Notes: generated from the letters alone by a model not told the origin. A stretch of DNA of 64,000 nt from Candidatus Microbacterium colombiense (GCA_029203165.1 CP119308.1:62001-126000), one strand, 5' to 3'. Counted from the stretch's first letter, positions 16,033 to 24,640 are shown. A program made the numbers and translations.

Positions 16033-16120
16033 CCCTGCCCCCTTGGATCTGTCGTCCCACTCTGCGCCGTACACGGCAGGTGTGCACCATACCAGTAATG
16101 ACCATTTTAAGTCCTCGGCC

Positions 16121-16620
16121 CTACCGACCCACGCGACCGGAGCCCGGATCCCACGTGGGTTCCAGCGCCGGGACGGCCGCCGACTCGCTGATCACCGTGA
16201 CGGCTCGACCGGACTCGATCGACTCCTCGATCGCGAGCATGGTGTCGAGCACGTGGAAGGCCAGGGCTCCGCTCGCCCGCGGCATCCGTTCGGCTCGGAT
16301 CGCCTCGGCCATCTCGATCACCCCCACGCCGCGCGCACGCGGGGAACCGTCGGGATGCAGGTCGATCGGTTGGGGTTCGGGCACCCCGGCGGGCACCACC
16401 GTGCTCGGCCCGTCGAAGCCGCTCACGGGCACGGTCATCGTGCCGCCGGAACCCGTGACCTCGAACAGCTGGCGGCGCACGGGTGAGTCGAAACTGTAGA
16501 TCGAGGTGCCGATCACGCCGGAGCGGAACCGGGTCAGCACGCTCACGTGGGTCCACACCTCGACGGGGATCCTGTTGCCCGCGCGCTCCCCATACGGCAC
16601 GGCGCGCACGGATGCCGTCG
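16121..16620 (-). pseudogene. Gfo/Idh/MocA oxidoreductase, 3' fragment
   Basis: About 165 residues equal to the C-terminal half of a Gfo/Idh/MocA dehydrogenase: RIPVEVWTHVSVLTRFRSGVIGTSIYSFDSP, then DLHPDGSPRARGVGVIEMAEAI, and the C-terminal helix VLDTMLAIEESIESGR. The NAD-binding N-terminal half is absent. Homology stops near 16615, where a plus-strand glycosidase fragment begins. Any product would lack the cofactor domain, so this is a pseudogene made by deletion. Confidence 0.8.
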
Positions 16621-17089
16621 CCAATGCGTTCGGCTACCCGCGTCAACGCGCGCAGCCGCGCGGTGGAGAGGTGCGCGAATCGTTCTTCTTCCCGCACCAG
16701 AACGACACCGGATACTGGTGGCAGGGCGAGAACGCGAACCTCGGGTCGCTCGCCTTCGCTGCCCGCGCCGTGGCCGAGCTCGCTGACTGTTCTGACGAGC
16801 TGCGCGCACGGTTGCGCCGCTTCGCCGCCGACCAGGTGCACTGGGTCCTCGGGCGCAACCCGTTCGACGTGTGCATGCTGCAGGGGCGCGGACGCCACAA
16901 CGTGGAGCACTCCCCCGACTTCCCCAACGTGCCGGGAGGGATCGTGAACGGCATCCGAGTCATCCCGACGACGAGAGCGGCATCGCGTTCCTCACCGCGG
17001 AGTCCGCCGAGGGGCCCGACTCCTGGCGATGGGCCGAGCAGTGGATCCCGCACTCCGCGTGGTTCCTGCTCGCCGTCAGCGCGGGGTGA
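16612..17089 (+). pseudogene. Glycoside hydrolase family 9-like, 3' fragment with frameshift
   Basis: The plus strand encodes ANAFGYPRQ, ESFFFPHQNDTGYWWQGENANL and DQVHWVLGRNPFD, typical of the C-terminal (alpha/alpha)6 barrel of GH9-like glycosidases. At about 16955 the frame is lost after VPGGIVNGI. It resumes in another frame as DESGIAFLTAESAEGPDSWRW and EQWIPHSAWFLLA, ending at TGA 17087-17089. The N-terminal portion is missing at the junction with the Gfo/Idh fragment. Two independent lesions make this a clear pseudogene. Confidence 0.82.
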
Positions 17090-17095
17090 GACGAC

Positions 17096-17131
17096 GAGGG
17101 CTCTCGGCATCCGCAGATTCCGAGAGCCCTC
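17096..17131. terminator. Hairpin between convergent genes
   Basis: GAGGGCTCTCGG (17096-17107) and CCGAGAGCCCTC (17120-17131), 12-bp perfect stem with a 12-nt loop. It lies between the glycosidase remnant and the dehydrogenase gene ending at 17141, and CTGTTC follows on the plus strand. Confidence 0.75.
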
Positions 17132-17140
17132 CTGTTCCGA

Positions 17141-18229
17141 TCAGAGCGAGGTGATGACCACGCGCGTGATGTTCGGGTCGCGCAGCGCCTCGTAGCCCTC
17201 GTTGACCTCGTCGAGCGCGATCTCCTTCGACAGCAGCGAGTCGAGCTCGAAGCGTCCGTCGAGGTAGAGCTGGGCGTACATCGGGATGTCGCGCTTCGCG
17301 GTGGTCGAGCCCATGTACACGCCCTGGATGCGCTTCTGCGAGCCGATCAGACCGACCTGGTGCACGTCGATGTGCGACGTGGGATCGATCACGCCGATCA
17401 GGTAGAGACCGCCTCCGGGTGCCGCCATCTCCAGCCCCTGCTCGGCCACGGTCTTGGTGCCGACGAAGTCGAACACGGCATCCGCACCCCGACCGGTGAT
17501 CTCGAGCACGGCGGCGACCGGGTCGACCTCTTTCGAGTTCACGACGTGCGTGGCACCGAACTCCCGCGCCTTGGCGAGCTTGTCGTCGGCGATGTCGACC
17601 GCGATGATCGTGGTCGCACCGGCGATCAGCGCGCCGTTGATGGCGTTGAGTCCGACACCGCCCGCGCCGATCACGACGATCGAGTCACCGGCCTGCACGT
17701 TCGCGGTGTTGAGCACCGAGCCCGCGCCCGTGACGACGCCGCATCCGAGCAGCGCGGCCTGGGCGAACGGCACCTCGTCGGGCACCTTCACCACCTGGTT
17801 CTCGTGCACGAGAGCCTGCTGCGCGAAGCCGCCCAGCCCGAAGGCCTGGCCGACCGGGGCACCGTTCTCGCTGAGGCGCGGGGCCTCGCCGACGGCACGC
17901 AGCGTCTTCTCGGGGTGCAGGCATTGGAAGACCTTGCCCGACAGGCACTTCTCACAGGCTCCGCAGTACTGCACGAGACAGCCGACCACGTGGTCGCCCA
18001 CCGCGATCTCGGTGACGGCGGGACCTACCTGCGTGACGACGCCGGCGAGCTCGTGCCCGAACACGCCGGGAAGCGGATTGCCCATCTCGTAGCGCGACAT
18101 GGTGAGGTCGGTGTGGCACAGGCCCGAGGCCTTGACATCGACCAGCACCTCACGGCCGATCGGAGCCGCGATGTCGATCTCGGCATTCACGAAACCTGCA
18201 CCGATCTCGCGGACGAGTGTTGCCTTCAT
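17141..18229 (-). CDS. Zinc-dependent alcohol dehydrogenase, class III-like
   Basis: 362 residues. Catalytic zinc: Cys in ASGLCHTDLTM and His-Glu in FGHELAGVV. Structural zinc: four Cys in CGACEKCLSGKVFQC. The coenzyme fold is VVIGAGGVGLNAINGALIAGA, followed by an acidic AVDI, which favours NAD+. Overall it resembles the zinc alcohol dehydrogenases with a class III/benzyl-alcohol pattern. A TetR-type regulator gene lies immediately upstream on the same strand (13 bp) and may be co-transcribed. The natural substrate is unknown. Confidence 0.9.
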   Translation of the reverse strand: MKATLVREIGAGFVNAEIDIAAPIGREVLVDVKASGLCHTDLTMSRYEMGNPLPGVFGHELAGVVTQVGPAVTEIAVGDHVVGCLVQYCGACEKCLSGKVFQCLHPEKTLRAVGEAPRLSENGAPVGQAFGLGGFAQQALVHENQVVKVPDEVPFAQAALLGCGVVTGAGSVLNTANVQAGDSIVVIGAGGVGLNAINGALIAGATTIIAVDIADDKLAKAREFGATHVVNSKEVDPVAAVLEITGRGADAVFDFVGTKTVAEQGLEMAAPGGGLYLIGVIDPTSHIDVHQVGLIGSQKRIQGVYMGSTTAKRDIPMYAQLYLDGRFELDSLLSKEIALDEVNEGYEALRDPNITRVVITSL

Positions 18230-18241
18230 TGCTTCTCTCCT

Positions 18242-18892
18242 TCAGGGTCGGCCATCGGCGTCTCCGGTGACCGCGGGGATGCTGCTGTGCATCCAGCGGG
18301 GCATGAGCTGCGTCAGGTGGCGCGCGAGCTCATCCTCCGTCGCTTCGAGATCGCCCAGCACCCACGAGGCGATGACGCCGGTGGCCGCGTGGGCGATGTA
18401 GGTCGCGGCGATGTCGGCGTCGATACCCGCCGGTGGGTGCGCGAAGGTGCGGATGTGCGCGAGGATCTCGACCCGCATCAACGCGGCGACCCGCGACTCG
18501 GCACCCCGGGGAACGGCGACCGAGAAGGCTGCCGCGTAGAGCGAGCGATAGGCGGCGTAGTGCGCGATGAGGGCACGCTGCGAGCGCTCCATGAGCGTGG
18601 CGTCGACGGCACCGGCATCCGTCGGGCGGGATCCCTCGGCGATGTCGTGGAACGCCTGCTCCTGCAGGTGGAGGGCGAGATCGTCGACCCCGGAGAAGTG
18701 CGTGTAGAAGGTGGCCCGGCTGACCTCGGCCCGCTCGGCGACACTGCGCACCGTGACCTCGGACCCGTCGTCGGCGAGGTCCCGCACGGCGTCGAACAGT
18801 CGAGCTCGTGTGGCCGTCGCGCGGGGGTCGGTGGACGACCGGATGCCGTCGCGGACGGACGCCAGGTCGGGGGTCGCTTCGGCGCGAGTCAT
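18242..18892 (-). CDS. TetR/AcrR family transcriptional regulator
   Basis: 216 residues. The helix-turn-helix is VTVRSVAERAEVSRATFYTHFSGVDDLALHL, at about residues 45-75. The ligand domain is unassigned. A perfect palindrome covering the -35 region of its own promoter strongly suggests autorepression, and probably control of the divergent quinone-oxidoreductase-like gene and of the downstream alcohol dehydrogenase. ATG 18892 lies 6 nt behind TACGAT, consistent with a leaderless mRNA. Confidence 0.9.
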   Translation of the reverse strand: MTRAEATPDLASVRDGIRSSTDPRATATRARLFDAVRDLADDGSEVTVRSVAERAEVSRATFYTHFSGVDDLALHLQEQAFHDIAEGSRPTDAGAVDATLMERSQRALIAHYAAYRSLYAAAFSVAVPRGAESRVAALMRVEILAHIRTFAHPPAGIDADIAATYIAHAATGVIASWVLGDLEATEDELARHLTQLMPRWMHSSIPAVTGDADGRP

Positions 18893-18932
18893 GGAACGAT
18901 CGTACGCCTGTTTCTAGACACCTGTCTAGAAA
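18893..18932 (-). promoter_or_regulatory. TetR promoter with 22-bp palindromic operator
   Basis: Arms TTTCTAGACA (18911-18920) and TGTCTAGAAA (18923-18932) are perfect complements around CC. On the minus strand the right part supplies a -35 (TAGACA, 18928-18923), with TACGAT (18904-18899) as -10 at 18 bp spacing. Repressor binding would block this promoter, and the site sits near -47 of the divergent gene. Confidence 0.75.
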
Positions 18933-18966
18933 AAGTCCAACGCCGGGACGACCGCCACGCACCTCC

Positions 18967-18978
18967 TATGCTGAGCGC
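18967..18978 (+). promoter_or_regulatory. -10 box of the quinone-oxidoreductase-like gene (leaderless)
   Basis: TATGCT (18967-18972) is 6 nt before ATG 18979 and there is no ribosome-binding site. Confidence 0.5.
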
Positions 18979-19929
18979 ATGATCGTCGATGATCCGGACG
19001 CCATCTCCCGCCGCGTGGTCTTCCGTCGCTTCGGCGGTCCCGAGGTCCTCGAGGTCGAGCTGCGACCGATCCCCCTCCCCGCCCCCGGCGAGGTGCTCGT
19101 GCGGGTCGCCGCGGCCGGGGTGAACCCGGTGGACTGGAAGCTGTTCAGCGGCCAACCGCTCCACGACTCCTACGAACGGAGCCTGCCCTCGGGCAACGGC
19201 TACGACTTCGCCGGCACGATCGCCGACACCGGAGCCGAGGTGGAGGGATGGCGCGTCGGCGATCGGGTCTTCGGCGGGCTGCGCTATCAGGCGCAGGCCG
19301 ACCACCTCGTGATCGACCCCCGACTGCTCGTCCGCGTGCCCCCAGGGCTGTCGATGCTGGTCGCGGGCTCAGTGAACGTCGTCGGACGCACGGCGTGGGC
19401 AAGCGTGGAGTCGCAGCACCTCACCGCCGCCGACGTCGTGCTGGTCAGCGGTGCCGCCGGCGGCGTCGGCATCCTCACCGCTCAGCTCGCGGCCCGCACC
19501 GGCGCCTTCGTGTTCGGCACCGCGAGCCCGCGCCATCACGCACTGCTGCGGCGGCTCGGCATCCATCCGCTCACCTATGGCGATGCCCTGCCCGACCAGT
19601 TGCGCACCAGCCCGCGGCGGCTCACCGCCGTGCTCGACACGGTGGGTCACGGCACCGTCGACCTCGCCCTCGCCCTGGGGGTTCCGCCCGACCGGATCAA
19701 CACCATCGCCGACTACGAGGCCCGGCAGCGGCATCCGGTCGCCGGTGTCGGCGGGGCCACCGCCGGTCCACGCGAATTGGCGATCGTGGCGCAGCTGCTC
19801 GCCGACCGCACACTCGAGCTGCCCATCGACTCGGTGCATCCGCTCGGCGGCGTGCGCGAGGCCTACGCCCGCTCGATCGCAGGGCATGCGACCGGGAAGA
19901 TCGTGATCACGACCGCGTCCGGCTCCTGA
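18979..19929 (+). CDS. Zinc-independent MDR oxidoreductase (quinone-reductase-like)
   Basis: 316 residues of a medium-chain dehydrogenase without zinc ligands. The N-terminal GroES-like domain (GEVLVRVAAAGVNPVDWKLFSG, then YDFAGTIADTG) is followed by a Rossmann turn VLVSGAAGGVGILTAQLAA. The cysteines and histidines of zinc enzymes are absent, which places it with NADPH:quinone oxidoreductase/zeta-crystallin-like proteins. It diverges from the TetR gene and shares its palindrome-containing region, so it is the likeliest target. Confidence 0.88.
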   Translation: MIVDDPDAISRRVVFRRFGGPEVLEVELRPIPLPAPGEVLVRVAAAGVNPVDWKLFSGQPLHDSYERSLPSGNGYDFAGTIADTGAEVEGWRVGDRVFGGLRYQAQADHLVIDPRLLVRVPPGLSMLVAGSVNVVGRTAWASVESQHLTAADVVLVSGAAGGVGILTAQLAARTGAFVFGTASPRHHALLRRLGIHPLTYGDALPDQLRTSPRRLTAVLDTVGHGTVDLALALGVPPDRINTIADYEARQRHPVAGVGGATAGPRELAIVAQLLADRTLELPIDSVHPLGGVREAYARSIAGHATGKIVITTASGS

Positions 19930-19938
19930 CGACGACGG

Positions 19939-20610
19939 TCAGGTGATCGTCGCGGCGACGATCACCGGGGTCATGGCCGCCATCATGGCTGCGGCGATCG
20001 CCGAGTTCATCGCCCCGGATACCGCACCGCCCGCGGCCGAGCCCGAGGCGAGCTCCTCGATCCGCGTCCGGAGCTGCCCCGACGACATCTGGCCGGACTC
20101 CTCCCGCAGGATCGCATGCGCCGCGTTGAGGCCCTGCAGGATGGCGAGCAACGTGAGATCGGCCTGCGTGGGAACCTGAGCACCCGCGATCACGGCGGCC
20201 AGACGCGAGCGCAGCAGCGCTTCAGGAGCCGGATCGGACTCGGGTGTGCGTTCGGCGCCCCACCCGAAGAAGCCGCGTTCTCCGTGCACCAGCACACCCT
20301 GCACCACGAGCGAGGCGACGACCTCGTCGAGCGGATCGAGCTTCGACGAGAAGACCAGTGATTGCAGGCGCTTGCCGCTCATCGGGGAGAGTCGGGCGAG
20401 CACCCCGTCGAGCACCGGGTGCCCGGTCGGAGCGGACGACACGACCTCGACCACCGACTTCGACCCGTCGGTCACGACCACCCGGTCGTGCAGCGCGAGA
20501 TCGACGATGACCGCAGCGACCTCGCCGAACAGACGATAGGAGGCGGCGGCCGTCTCCAGGCGCCCGTCGGGTCGCAGCAGCAACAGGTGAAGCTCTTCCA
20601 CGATCAGCAT
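19939..20610 (-). CDS. GPP34 (GOLPH3/Vps74-like) family protein
   Basis: 223 residues. MLIVEELHLLLLRPDGR, the core GEVAAVIVDLALHDRVVV, and LVVQGVLVHGERGFFGWG match the GPP34 family, homologous to eukaryotic Golgi phosphoprotein 3, which binds phosphoinositides. In actinobacteria the role is unknown; association with membranes is suggested by the alanine/methionine-rich hydrophobic C-terminus. ATG 20610 lies 6 nt behind TACCGT (minus strand, 20622-20617), which excludes longer starts. Confidence 0.85.
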   Translation of the reverse strand: MLIVEELHLLLLRPDGRLETAAASYRLFGEVAAVIVDLALHDRVVVTDGSKSVVEVVSSAPTGHPVLDGVLARLSPMSGKRLQSLVFSSKLDPLDEVVASLVVQGVLVHGERGFFGWGAERTPESDPAPEALLRSRLAAVIAGAQVPTQADLTLLAILQGLNAAHAILREESGQMSSGQLRTRIEELASGSAAGGAVSGAMNSAIAAAMMAAMTPVIVAATIT

Positions 20611-20622
20611 GGCCCCACGGTA
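20611..20622 (-). promoter_or_regulatory. -10 box of the GPP34 gene (leaderless)
   Basis: TACCGT on the minus strand (20622-20617) followed by 6 nt and the ATG. No Shine-Dalgarno sequence. Confidence 0.5.
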
Positions 20623-20675
20623 CGACGCGGGGTCGGCCCGTCGCATCCCCCGCACGACGGATACCCCGGACATGA

Positions 20676-20711
20676 GAAACGCCGCGCATCCGTCGGGATG
20701 CGCGGCGTTTC
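20676..20711 (-). terminator. Strong hairpin terminator after the aquaporin-family gene
   Basis: GAAACGCCGCGCATCC (20676-20691) and its exact complement (20696-20711) form a 16-bp stem around GTCG. It lies 10 bp past the stop of the minus-strand channel gene. Confidence 0.85.
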
Positions 20712-20721
20712 GAGGACGGTC

Positions 20722-21372
20722 CTACTCGGCGACGGCGATCTTCTTCGCGTCGTCGGTGTTGAGCACGCGGAACAGGATCGCTGCGATCACGGCGCCGACG
20801 ACCGGGGCGACGAAGTAGAGCCACAGCGAGCTCCACGCGAAGTGGCCGCTCACCGAGAGGCCGAGTGCGACGGCCGGGTTGAAGCCACCACCCGAGATCG
20901 AACCGACGGTCGCGGCACCCACGAACACGGTGCCACCGATGGCGAGGCCGTAGAAGGAGTTGCCCGCGGTGTCCTTCGACGTCGCGGTGTTGAGCACGAC
21001 CCAGACGAGGATCAGCGTGAACAGTGCCTCGACCAGGAAGGCCGGACCGACCTCGATGATCATGGCCTTCTCGCCGACCGGCCACACGCTGAGGCTGACC
21101 AGAGCCGCCAGCGCGCCACCCACGAGCTGGGCGATCAGGTAGGCGATGAAGTCGGTGACGCTCAGGCCACCGCGCAGGAAGACGCCGACCGAGACGGCCG
21201 GGTTGAGGTGCGCACCCGAGATGTGACCCGTCGAATAGACGAGAACCGCGAGCGTGAAACCGATCGCGAGGGGTGTCAGCGGGTTGCCGCTGTTGACGGC
21301 CGCGATGATGGCGAGAACGAACAGGAAGGTCGCGAGCGCTTCGGCGAGCGCCTTGCGTGCGGTACCGGTCAT
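20722..21372 (-). CDS. MIP/aquaporin family channel
   Basis: 216 residues with six membrane helices. Both signature NPA boxes are intact, in SGAHLNPAVSVG and SGGGFNPAVALG, and the two halves show the usual internal duplication. The gene may code for a water channel or a small-solute facilitator. The second-loop arginine after NPA is replaced by Val-Ala-Leu-Gly, so water selectivity should not be assumed. Start is ATG 21372 or 21384; neither has a good ribosome-binding site. Confidence 0.88.
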   Translation of the reverse strand: MTGTARKALAEALATFLFVLAIIAAVNSGNPLTPLAIGFTLAVLVYSTGHISGAHLNPAVSVGVFLRGGLSVTDFIAYLIAQLVGGALAALVSLSVWPVGEKAMIIEVGPAFLVEALFTLILVWVVLNTATSKDTAGNSFYGLAIGGTVFVGAATVGSISGGGFNPAVALGLSVSGHFAWSSLWLYFVAPVVGAVIAAILFRVLNTDDAKKIAVAE

Positions 21373-21534
21373 GAGTGAACCCATTTCTGTGAGGTGGTGG
21401 GCGATCCGCATGATCGCCCGCGCACTCGGCCGGCTCCCCCGCCTGTCGCGCGACCACAATGTATCGGTTCCGCGGGCTCGGGACGCGCGGGGCGCGCGGG
21501 ATTTCTGGGAGAAAGCTGAACGCTGCGCTGTTCC

Positions 21535-22110
21535 TCAGTGCGCGACGGTGGCCACGCGATCCCGGGTGCGCACGATCGTGGCGAACCCGCGCGCCGAGAG
21601 GACGCTCTCGGTGCGGCGGAGGATGTCTTCGCCTGACACGGCCGCGAGGCCGCCGGCCGCCGGGATCGCGGAGGTCGTGGTGGCGTCCGTGACGAAGTCG
21701 ACCTCGAGACCGAGGTCACCGGCCGCGCGCGCCGTCGTCTCGCAGCACTGCTCGGTGCGGATGCCGCAGATGACGACGTGCCCGACCCCTGCGGCCTCGA
21801 GCTGCTGCTGCAACGGAGTCGAGGCGAAGGCGTTGATCGTGGTCTTCGTGAACGCCGACTCCTCGTCGCGCGGGTGCAGGTCGGAGATCACCCGCACGAG
21901 GCCGAGGGCGGGGTCGAAGACGCCACCGGAGCCCGGAGCGGCGTGGGTGACCCAGATCACGTCGTCGCCGGCGGCGCGTGCGTGCTCCACGAGCAGGGCG
22001 ATGTTGCCGATCGCATCCGGATTCGCCGTGTCGGCCCATTCCTCCGCCCGGTGACGGAAGGACTCCTGGGCGTCGATGACGAGCAGAGCGGTGCGGGAGC
22101 GTGAGGTCAT
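21535..22110 (-). CDS. Isochorismatase-like cysteine hydrolase
   Basis: 191 residues. Catalytic triad positions are all visible: Asp in LLVIDAQESF, Lys in AFTKTTINAF, and Cys in GIRTEQCCETTARAA. The family includes nicotinamidases and isochorismatases. The substrate is not evident, and no siderophore or NAD genes are near. Start at ATG 22110, which begins the fold directly. Confidence 0.88.
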   Translation of the reverse strand: MTSRSRTALLVIDAQESFRHRAEEWADTANPDAIGNIALLVEHARAAGDDVIWVTHAAPGSGGVFDPALGLVRVISDLHPRDEESAFTKTTINAFASTPLQQQLEAAGVGHVVICGIRTEQCCETTARAAGDLGLEVDFVTDATTTSAIPAAGGLAAVSGEDILRRTESVLSARGFATIVRTRDRVATVAH

Positions 22111-22230
22111 CTGCTCATCGTCTCCGTCGACGCCCGCACGGGCAACCCCCACCCCCGCCATCCGGCGCAGGGATCCGGCCAGTCTCCCGACGACCAGTCT
22201 CCCGCCACCCGATCCGCCGACGGCAGGCCC

Positions 22231-23247
22231 CTACAGCCAGCCCTTGCGCTTGAACACGGCGTAGAGCCCGATGCCCATCGCGAGCATCAGGCCGATGGCC
22301 ATCGGGTAGCCGAGCACCCAGTGCAGCTCGGGCATGTGATCGAAGTTCATTCCGTAGATCGTCCCGACCAGCGTCGGCGCGAACAGGATCGCCGCCCAGC
22401 CGGAGATCTTCTTGACCTCGTCGTTCTGGTGGATGCTGAGTTCCGTCATCCGGCGCATCTCATCGTTCTGCCGCCGCGCGACGATCGTCGACTCGACGGT
22501 CAGTGCATTGTCGAGCACGGTGCGGAACGTGGTGGCCCGATCGGCGACGCGCAGCGTGTGATCGAGCACGTCACGCAGGTAGCGCTGCAGCTCCTCGTCG
22601 ACCTGGTACTTCTCCGAGCCGCGCAGCAGCGCCTCCAGCATCCCCGACAGCGGCTGTGTCGCCCGCTGGAAATCGATGACCTCGCGTCCCAGCTCGTAGA
22701 TGCGCTGGGTCGCGTCGACGTCTTCGACGAAGAGCTGGCTCTCGATCTCGTCGATGTCGTTCTCGAGCCCGGCGAGCACCGGCGTGTACTCGTCGACGAC
22801 CTCGTCGAGGATGGCATACAGCACGGCCTCCGGCCCGTGGGAGAGGAGGGCGGGATCGCCCTCGAGCCTGCGCCGCACCCGACCGAGGTCGGGGGACTCC
22901 GCGTGGCGGATCGTCACGACGAAATCGGGACCGACGAGCACGTGCACCTCACCGAACTCGACCTCCTCGACCTCGTCGAGGTAGCGCGCCGGCCGCAGCA
23001 CCATGAAGAGCACGTCGCCGTAGCGTTCGAGCTTCGAGCGCTGGTGGCCGGACAGGGCGTCCTCGACGACCAGCGCATGGATGCCGAACTCGTCAGCGAC
23101 CTCGCGGATCTCATCCGCGCTGGGCCGGTACAGACCGATCCAGCTCATGCCGCCCCGCTCGCGCATGCGCTCGAACGTCTCGCTCAGGCTCCGCGGATTC
23201 TCGGTGCGCACACCGTCGACATAGATCGCGTTGTCGATGATCGCCAT
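22231..23247 (-). CDS. CorA-family magnesium/cobalt transporter
   Basis: 338 residues. The large N-terminal cytoplasmic domain and long stalk helix lead to two C-terminal membrane helices with the ion-selectivity motif Gly-Met-Asn in IYGMNFDHMPELHW. The protein ends in a short basic tail (FKRKGWL). A good AAGGGG site precedes ATG 23247. It acts as a pentameric Mg2+ channel in the cytoplasmic membrane. Confidence 0.93.
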   Translation of the reverse strand: MAIIDNAIYVDGVRTENPRSLSETFERMRERGGMSWIGLYRPSADEIREVADEFGIHALVVEDALSGHQRSKLERYGDVLFMVLRPARYLDEVEEVEFGEVHVLVGPDFVVTIRHAESPDLGRVRRRLEGDPALLSHGPEAVLYAILDEVVDEYTPVLAGLENDIDEIESQLFVEDVDATQRIYELGREVIDFQRATQPLSGMLEALLRGSEKYQVDEELQRYLRDVLDHTLRVADRATTFRTVLDNALTVESTIVARRQNDEMRRMTELSIHQNDEVKKISGWAAILFAPTLVGTIYGMNFDHMPELHWVLGYPMAIGLMLAMGIGLYAVFKRKGWL

Positions 23248-23285
23248 CGCCGCCCCTTCCGGACGTCCGCCCGGTCAGACCGGGA

Positions 23286-24566
23286 TCACTCCACCGGAGG
23301 GGCCACGCACGTGATCGCCTTCTCCGCGATCGCCGCGTGATACTGCTCCGCAGTGAACGGCAGCCCGAACTCGGGAGCCGTCTGGCCGGCGGCGGCCGGC
23401 GCCTTGGATGCGATCGCCGCGAGCTCCCACGCCAGATACGCGGCGATGTTGCCTGACAAGGTGGAGTCGTTCAGCGTGACCGCCACCGTGAAGCCGGTCG
23501 CAGGGTCGGAGTACGCGGCGGTCGCATAGCCGGGCGTCCATCCGTGCTGCCCCACGAGGGATCCCACCAGGTACGCACCACCCGTGGCCTGATACCACGA
23601 CGGTGCGGACGAGCTGATCGGCAGGGGCGAACCGAAGCGGTCCGGCTTGTCCTTGGTGCGCAGCACCTGAGCCGCCTCCGCCTGCGCATAGCGACCGAGA
23701 TCGGTGATCGTGGAGACGACTCCGGAGTCGGTGAAACCGCTGCTCGACGAGAGCGTGGTGATGTCGACCGGGGCCGCGCAGTTGTAGCCGCCGTCGACGC
23801 TCGTGAGGTAATGCCCGTTCAGCACCGGACCGCTCGACGGCGGGGCCGCCGCGACGCTCGGCAGCGACGTGCCAGGCAGGCCCAGGGGCTCGGTGACGTA
23901 CTCGGCGATCAGCTCGGAGGCCGACATCCCCGACGCCCGCTCCAGCGCGAGGCCGAGCAGGAGGTAGCCCGCGTCCGAATCGCGGTACGTCGTGTGCGGG
24001 GCCAGGCGATCACGGCCGAGTCCGTAGCCGGCGAGCTCCAGCGGAGCCCACACGCGGCCGGGGGTGTTGAGCCATGCCGACTTCACCGTGGCTTCGGAGG
24101 AGCCTGCGCCGCTGGTGCCGTTGCAGAGGTCGAGGAGCGTGATGTCCTTCATGTCGGCGACGCCGGAGACGTACTCGGGAACGGTCGCATCCAGCTTGAC
24201 GGTGCCCTCGTCGGCGAGGGCGTAGAGCACGTCGCAGGTCATCAGGCGCGTGACATCCGCGACGCGGAAGGTCATGTCGGTGTCGACGGCGGCGCCGTCG
24301 GGCTTCTGCGTGCCGACGCCGGTCACCCAGGATCCGCTCCAGGGCACCCACACTCCGACGATCGCGCCGGTCGCCCCCGATGCCACCAGGGCGTTGTCGA
24401 CCGCGGCCTGCATCGTCGCGACCGTGTCGTCGGGGAGCGCGCCGTCGACCTGAGCGGGCGGCGTGTAGGTGAACGAGTCCTCGGCGGTGCAACCGGTGAG
24501 GACCAGGCCGAGCACGACCGCACTGGCCGCTGCGGCGCGCCAGCGGCGCGACGAGAGAAGCTGCAT
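23286..24566 (-). CDS. Lipoprotein serine-beta-lactamase-like protein, catalytic motifs lost
   Basis: 426 residues. The signal peptide ends in the lipobox LTGC (Cys about 26), so it is a surface lipoprotein. The fold is that of the class C beta-lactamase/DD-peptidase family: TFRVADVTRLMTCDVLYALADEG, LLLGLALERASGMSASELI, and GQHGWTPGYATAAYSDPATG. In active members the first block reads Ser-x-x-Lys; here it is Asp104-Val-Thr-Arg107. The Tyr-Ser-Asn block reads Asp-Ser-Asp (about 196-198). Both the nucleophile and its bases are thus replaced, pointing to a non-catalytic, perhaps ligand-binding, protein. Confidence 0.82.
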   Translation of the reverse strand: MQLLSSRRWRAAAASAVVLGLVLTGCTAEDSFTYTPPAQVDGALPDDTVATMQAAVDNALVASGATGAIVGVWVPWSGSWVTGVGTQKPDGAAVDTDMTFRVADVTRLMTCDVLYALADEGTVKLDATVPEYVSGVADMKDITLLDLCNGTSGAGSSEATVKSAWLNTPGRVWAPLELAGYGLGRDRLAPHTTYRDSDAGYLLLGLALERASGMSASELIAEYVTEPLGLPGTSLPSVAAAPPSSGPVLNGHYLTSVDGGYNCAAPVDITTLSSSSGFTDSGVVSTITDLGRYAQAEAAQVLRTKDKPDRFGSPLPISSSAPSWYQATGGAYLVGSLVGQHGWTPGYATAAYSDPATGFTVAVTLNDSTLSGNIAAYLAWELAAIASKAPAAAGQTAPEFGLPFTAEQYHAAIAEKAITCVAPPVE

Positions 24567-24640
24567 GTAAGGAACCCCCGAGGATGTGTCTCCCGAGTCT
24601 AGAACGCGGATGCTGAAAGTCCGCACCGCGCGAACCCGCC

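Noticed and set aside
16506..17195. A single 229-codon plus-strand gene over the deletion junction
   Set aside because: The first 38 codons are the antisense of the Gfo/Idh fragment and the last 70 run in the wrong frame after the frameshift; only the middle is glycosidase-like.
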